22,255 bases of DNA from Chara braunii (lineage: Eukaryota > Streptophyta > Charophyceae > Charales > Characeae), in assembly GCA_003427395.1 (NCBI GenBank), contig BFEA01000483.1, positions 895,824 through 918,078 of the forward strand, written 5' to 3'. Made by a program: the position numbers and the translations under genes. Positions 16,590 to 22,255 of the stretch are shown here, piece after piece. Each line of letters opens with the position of its first letter. The first letter of the stretch is position 1. The notes under the pieces were generated by a model. The model made no database searches, was not told the origin of the DNA, and saw only the letters and a program-made list of their open reading frames with translations.

Positions 16590-17340
16590 AGCCTGGCAGG
16601 CTGTCAGAAACTGCAGACGTCAGTTAGATGCCAGTGCCTTCAAGCGTAAGGCTTGGTGTGTACCAGCCTGGTGAGGCCTCCCACCACAAGCCACATGCCA
16701 GTGCCCATCAAGCATTACGCTGGGGGTGTCTGCCGGCCTGGCGGCCTCCCAGCACCGCTGAGCCTTCTGTTAGATGTTCACCAACACAACTACAGTCTGT
16801 TAGACACTGCAGCAACAGCCACTGGCCCATGCCACGCGGACTTCTGCTGGGTGCCTGCCTCGCTGGCACCCCTTGAGACATCGCAGAAAAGCCGATTACT
16901 TGCCAGTCCCATCAAGCCATCTGCTGTGCGTTGGTCAGCTTGGCAGGCTCTCCGCACCACCAAGCCTCGGTGTGCACCAGCATAACAGACCCAATCAGAT
17001 ACTGCAGCAACAGCCACCTGCTGGACGTCTGTTAGCTTGGCAGGCTCTCACCACCACCAAGCCTTCTCCCACGCGCCTGCCAACCCGGCACCCGGTCAGA
17101 AATCGCAGAATTCAGCTACTTGGCAGTACCATCAAGCCTTCTCCTGGGTTTCTGGGACCACCACCAAGCCTTCTCCCGGGTTTCTGGAACCACCACCAAG
17201 CCTTCTCCTGGGTTTCCGGGACCACCACCAAGCCTTCTGCTACAGTTTGTCAGAAATCGCAGCAACTTCATGCTCCCTCAGGCCCATGCCACCGAGCCGT
17301 CTGCCAGGTGCCTGCCACCAGCAGCCTGTCGGAAACAGCA
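16590..17340 (+). repeat. Degenerate repeat block rich in CACCACCAAGCC
   Basis: Phrases such as GCCAGTGCC.TCAAGC, CAGC.TGGC.GGC.CTC, CACCACCAAGCC, CTGTTAGA and CTGCAGCAACAGCCAC recur with changing order and spacing. The 216-codon and 136-codon plus-strand frames here (Pro/His/Ser-rich) are by-products of the repeats. Confidence 0.6.
17133..17240 (+). repeat. 32-bp minisatellite
   Basis: CAAGCCTTCT, then CC.GGGTTTC and GGACCACCAC, repeats at 17133, 17165, 17197 and 17229 with exact 32-base steps and one to three substitutions per unit. Since 32 is not a multiple of 3, each frame cycles through the same three peptide phrases. Confidence 0.9.
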
Positions 17341-17477
17341 GCATGCACCTCTTTCCTGCCCCCACTCTCCCTTCCCCCCCCCCCTCCTCCGCGTGCCCTC
17401 TGCCATCTGTCGCCAGTAGATTGCGGTCGTATAATACAGTACAATAAAAATCATCCTCACAGAAAACGATTCAACTG

Positions 17478-17655
17478 GCTACAGAAGGCCCAGCCTATGT
17501 GGCTGAGTGGTACACATATGTGACTCTTAATAAACCGATCACGGGTTCAAAACTTCAAATCCTGGCCGATGAATCAGATGGATACAAATAACGTTAGGTT
17601 AGGGGCGGCTACCCCCCTTTCGAAAAAAGAAGAAGAAGAAGAAGAAATGCTACAG
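17478..17655 (+). mobile_element. SINE family A, copy 3, with 7-bp target-site duplication
   Basis: GCTACAG occurs at 17478-17484 and 17649-17655, flanking the insert. The head reads GGCCCAGCCTATGTGGCTGA with A box TGGCTGAGTGGT (17500-17511). The B box is split or expanded: GGGTTCAAAACTTCAAATCC (17543-17562). Then GATGAATCAGATGGATACAA parallels GATGGAATCAGACGAGTG of copy 2. The tail is GAAAAAAGAAGAAG..GAAA. The A-box form leans to tRNA-Leu/Ser type, which differs from copies 1 and 2. Confidence 0.75.
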
Positions 17656-17905
17656 TAGGATAGAAACACAGACTTAGTACTTACTGATCGTTGCCGAGGA
17701 AAGGATCTTAAAAAAAGGAAACCATGCGGGCAGCCCCCGCAACCCCCCATTGCAAGACGCATATCTGTCACTGTTAACCAGATGGTCACTGTTAACCAGA
17801 TGGTTGTCTGTGTCATATAGTACTGAGAAGTCAGTGTGTCAGACAGACATAGCCAGTATGCCACAAGTGTTTGGGTTCCACTGCTGGTTTGACAGAGGAG
17901 AGAGC
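17656..17905. other. Unassigned DNA
   Basis: CACTGTTAACCAGATGG is tandemly repeated twice near 17769-17803. No gene recognised. Confidence 0.4.
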
Positions 17906-18024
17906 TACCTTCTTCCCCCGAATACAACGTACACCGTACGACCAATATAACTGTATCTAGACTGAAAGATGCCTCAAATACTACAGCTATGGTGACCATA
18001 CGTTGTATTCGGGGGAAGAAGGTA
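17906..18024 (+). mobile_element. MITE-1 copy c, perfect 27-bp terminal inverted repeats
   Basis: The left end (17905-17931, CTACCTTCTTCCCCCGAATA and following) is the exact reverse complement of the right end (17999-18025). Both borders show TA next to CC/GG. The interior GTATCTAGACTGAAAGATGC and AATACTACAGCTATGGTGACC match copies a and b. The perfect ends suggest this is the youngest or best-preserved copy. It carries no transposase and would need one from elsewhere. Confidence 0.85.
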
Positions 18025-18029
18025 GATTG

Positions 18030-18600
18030 CTGGAGCGTTCCACTGCTGTGAGAGCGCTAAGGTATACTGAGGGTGACAAGGTAGAATCAGATTCAGAATT
18101 CCAAAAATAGATGTCAGTCCGTGGACAGGGATGCCAACAAGCAACACCAGCAGGATGACCGGTGACAGGTGAATGGGATCCCAGTTGTGCCGCCACATGG
18201 AGGCACTGCCAGATTCTGTGAGCGTCTTCAAGACCTGGTTGGTGCGTCTGTGGAAAGCAAACAAGCTACCCCGCCCCGCCCCGCCTCGCCCGCACTAAGC
18301 CAGCGCCCTGGTACTATTTTGGCCAATGGAAACGAGAGGTTGAGGACAACAAAAAGGCGTCGGTGGAAACATATTGACAGAATTTAGATACATGGGGTCT
18401 TTAAGTTATCCCCCTGCCACGACCCCCCCCCCCCCCAGCAGTCCTCTCTTTTTGCAGGCCTGGTTATATCCCCTCCTGACCAGGGGTGATCCAGAAGACG
18501 GCCTTTTTTTAGGCCTGATCGTACTCTTGACCGTCAGATCTACAAGGCGTTCATAATCTTGGCCGTTAATCTAGAAGCCGGCTGTTTTGTACCGCCTTCA
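18030..18600. other. Unassigned DNA with C-runs
   Basis: It contains a CCCCG tandem near 18270-18290 and a 14-base C run near 18423-18436. No gene recognised. Confidence 0.4.
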
Positions 18601-18724
18601 CACACCCATCCATCAAACATGGATCTACAAGACAGCAACTCGGTCTGGCAGATACATATGATCACCCATCAGGGCCACCCATCGGACTGCATGGAACATT
18701 GTATCAAGTACTATCAAGAGATTC

Positions 18725-18759
18725 AAGACGTAAAAAAAAAAAAAAAAAAAAAAAGACGT
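18725..18759 (+). mobile_element. Poly-A-only insertion with 7-bp duplication
   Basis: AAGACGT (18725-18731), a 23-A run, then AAGACGT again (18753-18759, its first two A shared with the run). It looks like a retroposon insertion truncated so severely that only the tail was copied. Slippage expansion of an A-run inside a duplicated word is the alternative. Confidence 0.5.
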
Positions 18760-19084
18760 TTAATGCTGTGTGGGCCTTACAAAGACTGCCAAGTTGCAAA
18801 CTCAAAAAAAAGAAAAAATTTAAAAATACCCAAGGGGACAAGATCACCAAGAGCCACGCAGCCCCAGCCTTGCAGGATTTCATCTTCGTCACCTACAAAA
18901 ATTTCGGAGGCTTTGGGGCTCTACCAGACCACAATTAGCTGGCGGGCCCAGCCGAAAAAGAAAGAAAGTGCGCCAAGGGCAGTTCGGCAAAGCTTGGCGC
19001 CGCAATGTCACACAGTGCTGCGCTTCCAGACCCGCGTGTACTGTACCGAAGACCCCAAAAAGGGGTCTTCGGCCCCATCTGGGG
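18760..19084. other. Unassigned DNA with an 11-bp perfect hairpin
   Basis: CCGAAGACCCC (19046-19056) and its complement (19062-19072) flank AAAAA. This lies immediately beyond the point where gypsy homology stops, so it may mark a break or a later insertion. Open frames on both strands have no recognised domain. Confidence 0.5.
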
Positions 19085-19280
19085 AGCATAGAGCTCACGC
19101 TCATACGTGGACTTAGCTAATTTTTGAGATGGCATCTTTTTGCTCATGTACTCAATCGGCCTCAACTTTTTCCCTTCCTTCTGCGGAAGGACCGCGCCTA
19201 TACCGTATTGTATCAGCAGGTGTATGTGGTCGCAACAAAGGGCTGTTTAGGGAGGATCCGGAACGTCGCACCGTTTCAGC
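19085..19280 (-). pseudogene. Ty3/gypsy reverse transcriptase-RNase H junction fragment
   Basis: The minus strand reads, in order, LKRCDVPDPP, KQPFVATT, then after a frame change QYGIGAVLPQKEGKKL, RPIEYMSKKMPSQKLAKS and TYERELYA. In Ty3/gypsy Pol this is the end of the reverse transcriptase (L..PVL..PD...PF...TDAS..GIGAVL.Q) and the start of RNase H (RPIAY.SKKL...E..Y...ERELLA). Seen damage: a stop after PDPP, a frameshift at the TDAS motif (only TT and part remain), and loss of homology straight after ELYA, where W.HYL and the RNase H catalytic residues would follow. No LTR was found nearby. An inactive fragment; the family assignment is firm from the motif order. Confidence 0.85.
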
Positions 19281-20011
19281 CATGGCGTTAACGGCATACA
19301 AGAACGTGGAGGTACTGGTGCTTTTCAGCCCTAAAATGTGTCGAACGCAAGGTTGGCCAGTCGATGTGCATGCAGCTTAGCAGGAAACAACACCCCTCAC
19401 AGCCACTCGCCAAAAGCACACCAGGACATTTGGCCATGACAAGGCTCGTAGAATGCTAAGATTTGTCAAAAAGAGGATTCGAAAACAGAATGGACTTAAA
19501 AAATAAAAAGAAAAACAGAATGGGCTGGCTGTCTCCGAGGCTACAACAGATTAAGTAATATGAACGGGGAGAGGAGAGGAAAAGAATGTGCTCCATCGTC
19601 AGTAGTACTTAGTATGCACGTACTAGATGAGTGGTTACGAGGAAGGAAGAAGGATCTGTATAAATTACTAAAAATCATAAAAAATCATAAAAAATGTCAT
19701 CACATCGAATGGATAAATCTTCCTATATAATAGTCTATAATGTATATTATCTTATTATTATGGTAATTCAATATGGAATACAACAGATGCTCCTTGTCAA
19801 ATCGCTTAAAAATATATAAATATAGTAGTATATAATAAATATTAATAATACTAAATCCGCGCTCAAGATGTTGAAAGCAGGTGCTTTTCGCCATACGACA
19901 TGCTGCCTGACCTGCATTAGGACCAGGTAAACATAGACAAAGGAAATAAAATCTTCGAGAGAGCTGGATGGGTTGATGATAGCAACGAAGCTGACCGGAA
20001 TAGATTCGATT
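19281..20011. other. AT-rich DNA, no gene recognised
   Basis: 19281-19380 may continue the gypsy element upstream but no motif is readable. The rest is AT-rich, with a short ATCATAAAAA tandem near 19673-19695 and runs of TATAATA. No coding or repeat family assigned. Confidence 0.4.
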
Positions 20012-20101
20012 GCTCGATTTATGTGTGTCATCCTTAGATGAACAAGGGCCATGCTAATCTTCTCTGTGTCGTTCCAATTTCAGCGGATGTCCCAAAGGGA
20101 C
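20012..20101 (-). pseudogene. U6 snRNA pseudogene with intact ACAGAGA box
   Basis: The minus strand reads GTCCCTTTGGGACATCC, GAAATTGGAACGACACAGAG, AAGATTAGCATGGCCC, then a short insertion, AAGGATGACACACATAAATC and GAG. The 5' stem-loop, the ACAGAGA box and the AGC triad are all intact. Against function: the internal stem-loop apex carries extra bases (TTGTTCATCTAAGG in place of CTGCGCAAGG), the last ~10 bases (AAATGGTCC) are replaced, and no T-run terminator follows. GATATA sits about 20-25 bases upstream of the RNA start, roughly a Pol III TATA position, but no upstream sequence element was seen. No A-tail. A pseudogene is most likely; a diverged gene is not excluded. Confidence 0.8.
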
Positions 20102-20160
20102 ACTGTTTTAGATTGCAGACTATATCAAGTGATGAAATCATGAAATGCTAATGTGGTATT

Positions 20161-20201
20161 CAGATAGATGCATAGTATAGTGCATACTATGCATCTATCT
20201 G
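20161..20201. repeat. Perfect 18-bp hairpin
   Basis: CAGATAGATGCATAGTAT (20161-20178) and its exact complement (20184-20201) flank a 5-base loop. It lies 60 bases upstream of the U6 pseudogene start. Stem length and perfection resemble a small foldback element or a microRNA-like hairpin; expression is unknown. Confidence 0.85.
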
Positions 20202-20300
20202 ATGAAGGTGAATGGGGCTGCCATTACCATTCTAGGGTTCTACAATTTGCCTAATCTACAAGGATATCGAGAAAGGGATGTTATTTTCTCTCCTGCTATT

Positions 20301-20815
20301 AGTACATGTATCTATAGATTCTATAGTATCTATACTATTCTATAGACTTTCCTGCCAAGTTTCTACGCCCGAAGAGACTAAGCAAGTTATGTACCACCTC
20401 CTCTCGCACAATGTCTCTCCTTGCAGTTATCTTAAGCCGACTCCTCAAATCTACGTACGTGTATCTATAGATTCTATACTATTCTATAGACTTTCCTGCC
20501 AAGTTTCTACGCCCAAAGAGACTAAGCAAGTTATTTACCACCTCCTCTCGCACAATGTCTCTCCTTGCAGTTATCTTAAGCCGACTCCTCAAATCTACGT
20601 ACNTACCACCTCCTCTCGCACAATGTCTCTCCTTGCAGTTATCTTAAGCCGACTCCTCAAATCTACGTACATGTATCTATAGATTCTATACTATTCTATA
20701 GACTTTCCTGCCCAGTTTCTACGCCCAAAGAGACTAAGCAAGTTATGTACCACCTCCTCTCGCACAATGTCTCTCCTTGCAGTTATCTTAAGCCGACTCC
20801 TCAAATTTATGCTTT
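20301..20815 (+). repeat. ~150-bp tandem array with a single N
   Basis: Units begin ATCTATAGATTCTATA at 20310, 20463 and 20675. They continue TTTCCTGCCAAGTTTCTACG, AGAGACTAAGCAAGTTAT, ACCACCTCCTCTCGCACAAT and TCTTAAGCCGACTCCTC. A 67-base partial unit (20604-20670) identical to 20536-20602 follows the N at 20603, so the join is an assembly boundary and the copy number is uncertain. An open frame across it (20278-20682) is an artefact. Confidence 0.9.
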
Positions 20816-21130
20816 AGGCATATGCGTTCGTCTTCCTTAGACATTGGATTGGAGCTCTGTTCTATCAAGAAAAGGCCATGTCATTTTCTCTAAACTACGT
20901 CTTAGCCTCTTAGGCATATAAGTTCATCTCCTTTAGACAATGGAGCTCTGTTCTATCAAGAAAAAACTACGCTTTAGGAGCTCTGCACTATCAAGAAAAG
21001 GCCATGTCATTTTCTCTGACTAAGCGTTAGGCATATAATATTATGCGTTTGTCTCCGTTAGACATTGGATTGGAGCTCTGTTCGATCAAGAAAAGGCCGG
21101 GATGTTTTCTCTACCTACGCGTAATTAATC
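20816..21130 (+). repeat. ~100-bp degenerate tandem repeats
   Basis: GGCATAT....GTTCGTCT.CCTTAGACA, TTGGATTGGAGCTCTGTTC, ATCAAGAAAAGGCCATG and TCATTTTCTCT recur near 20817, 20919 and 21030, with a shortened unit between. ATCAAGAAAAGGCCAT also appears once more near 21204. Confidence 0.75.
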
Positions 21131-21169
21131 AGTAGCGAAAAAAAACGAAAAAAAAAAGTCTCCCAGGAG

Positions 21170-21385
21170 TAGGTGGCGGACCTATTGTCGTCAAGACTAT
21201 CCCATCAAGAAAAGGCCATAGAATGTCATCCTCTCTCCTTCTCTTACATGTCAAATTATGCGAAACATGTCCGCCAGGTGGTGGGGACCACCGACAGGTG
21301 GTGGGGACCATTGTCGTCAAGACTCTCCCATGAAGAAATGGCCATGTGGTGGGGACCACCGGCAGGTGGTGGTGGGTACTAAGTA
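21170..21385 (+). repeat. GGTGGGGACCACCGGCAGG-type repeats
   Basis: ATTGTCGTCAAGACT.TCCCAT occurs at about 21184 and 21311. GGTGGTGGGGACCACCG and variants recur three times at 21277-21372. GTGGGGACC echoes the minus-strand SINE B core, but the rest does not match. Confidence 0.6.
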
Positions 21386-21453
21386 GGAAAAACATGCTCG
21401 CCAACTGGTGGGACCTGCTGCCATTGGGCAGTCTCGACGATTATATCCTTCTG

Positions 21454-21457
<4 letters not shown>

Positions 21458-21497
<40 letters not shown>
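21458..21497 (+). repeat. Long poly-A tract
   Basis: About 40 A with no interruption. It is probably a retroposon or processed-copy tail, but the upstream body matches nothing else in the window. Confidence 0.8.
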
Positions 21498-21498
<1 letters not shown>

Positions 21499-21499
21499 A

Positions 21500-21758
21500 T
21501 CGGAAGACTCGAAGAAAAACGCCATCTACAGTATCCTTGCCAATAGCTGGCTGTTCCTTAAAGCACATTCTCACACAATTGTTTTCCGCCTTTTTCTTTC
21601 AAACATTACTAAGCTCTTTTCTAGTCCCCTCCGAGCCTTGTGATTTTCGCCCCTCTTTCTCGCCTACTCTCTCTCCCACTTTTGTGTCCCCTTGTTCTCT
21701 CTTTATCGCCCTCTCGCTGCCACGTTCGTGAGTATATAATACAAATGGTTGTAACTTG
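21500..21758. other. Unassigned DNA between two poly-A tracts
   Basis: C/T-rich at 21590-21725 (CTCTCTCCCAC and similar), followed by TATATAATACAAATGG before the next A-tract. It may be the body of a retroposed transcript ending at 21798. No protein domain recognised on either strand. Confidence 0.4.

Positions 21759-21798
<40 letters not shown>
21759..21798 (+). repeat. Second long poly-A tract
   Basis: About 40 A, 300 bases after the first. Confidence 0.8.
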
Positions 21799-21800
<2 letters not shown>

Positions 21801-21900
21801 ATCAAATAAAAAGCTGGTTTGCCGTTCACAAGGTTTTATTATTATCAACCCCCGATCGCCACCTACCTTTTACCCCACCCATAATCCCCAATCTGTACTT

Positions 21901-22058
21901 AGGGCCTCGCTCCACTACTCAACATTCTACATGAATTTGTACTTCTTTCTGGACCAGGTGCATTCCAAGGAGTCCAGCATTTTCAGTGTGTCTGGACAAA
22001 TTATGAGCTCCAGATACATGTAGACATTGTAGAGCGTTGCATAGTGGAGCGAGGCCCT
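21901..22058 (+). mobile_element. MITE-2 copy with 17-bp perfect terminal inverted repeats
   Basis: AGGGCCTCGCTCCACTA (21901-21917) is the exact reverse complement of 22042-22058. Inward, CAACATTCTACAT and ATGTAGACATTGTAGAGCG extend the pairing imperfectly. Total length is 158 bp with no coding capacity. The interior (TCTGGACCAGG..GCA, then CAG.ATTTT.AGTGT) agrees with the copy at 9278-9433. Ends AGGG..CCCT recall some hAT-type termini, but no 8-bp target duplication is visible, so the superfamily stays open. Confidence 0.8.
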
Positions 22059-22198
22059 TCCTAATCAACATCTACGGCTGTACGATACCTTACAGTCCTA
22101 TTCCTTAACCACTGGCTCATCCTCCTGTCCATCAGCAAAAGGATCTGCTCATCACATCAGATAACTTACAGCTCTACTCCTTAAGCTCTGGTTGGTGC
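22059..22198. other. Unassigned DNA
   Basis: CTTACAG.CCTA.TCCTTAA occurs at about 22090 and 22165, a weak direct repeat. No gene recognised. Confidence 0.35.
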
Positions 22199-22255
22199 CT
22201 GGTTCCAACTCTGGTCCCTGGTTCCAACTCTGGTCCCTGGTTCCAACTCTGGTCC
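22199..22255 (+). repeat. 19-bp perfect tandem repeat, runs off the window
   Basis: CTGGTTCCAACTCTGGTCC occurs three times with no mismatch (22199, 22218, 22237). The array reaches the last base, so its true length is unknown. Confidence 0.95.

Noticed and set aside
16873-17523. 216-codon Pro/His/Ser-rich plus-strand frame
   Set aside because: It overlaps the 32-bp minisatellite and degenerate repeats; neighbouring frames are also open, and it runs into a SINE.
18559-19116. 185-codon plus-strand frame with a Lys run
   Set aside because: It crosses a poly-A insertion and lies antisense to the gypsy fragment; no domain.
20012-20101. Functional U6 gene
   Set aside because: The internal stem-loop has inserted bases, the 3' end is lost and there is no T-run terminator, despite an intact ACAGAGA box and a TATA-like word upstream.
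21277-21372. Additional SINE B copies
   Set aside because: Only the GTGGGGACC word is shared; the GGGACGCTGG and TGTCTGCTCTTA blocks are absent and the local sequence is its own tandem repeat.

Overview
The window is nuclear DNA of a eukaryote, most likely from the green (plant/streptophyte) lineage. It carries four sequences related to U6 spliceosomal RNA. The best two have a plant-type 5' stem-loop (GTCC..TTCG/TTTG..GGAC, then ATCC) instead of the animal type. There are also CCCTAAA/CCCTAAAA telomere-like stretches, RNA polymerase III-type SINEs, MITE-like inverted-repeat elements and a decayed Ty3/gypsy fragment. Density of repeats and poly-A tails suggests a large, repeat-rich genome; a charophyte alga would fit, but species cannot be named from this sequence.

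I find no intact, credible protein-coding gene. Every longer open frame is explained by a tandem repeat, an assembly gap, a poly-A/T run or mobile-element debris. The only protein homologies I trust are a Ty3/gypsy reverse transcriptase-RNase H remnant on the minus strand (19085-19280) and, more weakly, the C-terminal end of a LINE-type polyprotein (about 440-1060, plus strand).

Layout. 1-1630: possible LINE tail and unassigned DNA. 1634-4625: poly-A-tailed SINE copies (family B), a U6 3'-end scrap between two A-tracts, AT-rich DNA with hairpins and CCGGAC-rich patches. 4690-5520: degenerate ~130-bp repeat array. 5540-6300: pyrimidine-rich DNA and a GAT microsatellite within a duplicated block. 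6304-7195: SINE B fragment, U6 fragment and a U6 retropseudogene with target-site duplication. 7363-7902: a perfect 88-bp inverted repeat with telomere-like motifs, interstitial telomere-like repeats and G-runs. 8148-9633: MITE-like elements of two families and a SINE B copy with an 11-bp target-site duplication. 10036-11059: an 889-bp assembly gap bordered by CT and GA repeats. 11323-14550: tRNA-derived SINEs (family A) and a 2.7-kb TTTAACTG-rich satellite domain. 14788-17240: several small tandem arrays. 17485-18025: a SINE A copy with target-site duplication and a MITE with a 27-bp perfect inverted repeat. 18725-19280: a poly-A-only insertion and the gypsy remnant. 20012-21130: a U6 pseudogene, an 18-bp perfect hairpin and two tandem arrays, one joined across a single N. 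21270-22255: G-rich repeats, two long A-tracts, a second MITE family copy and a 19-bp tandem repeat running off the end.

No pathway or operon is encoded. The biology here is a community of retroposons (tRNA-derived SINEs, a second poly-A SINE and U6 copies), probably mobilised by LINE-type machinery, with non-autonomous DNA elements and satellites that they insert into. The families named SINE A, SINE B, MITE-1 and MITE-2 are my labels, defined only by copies inside this window.
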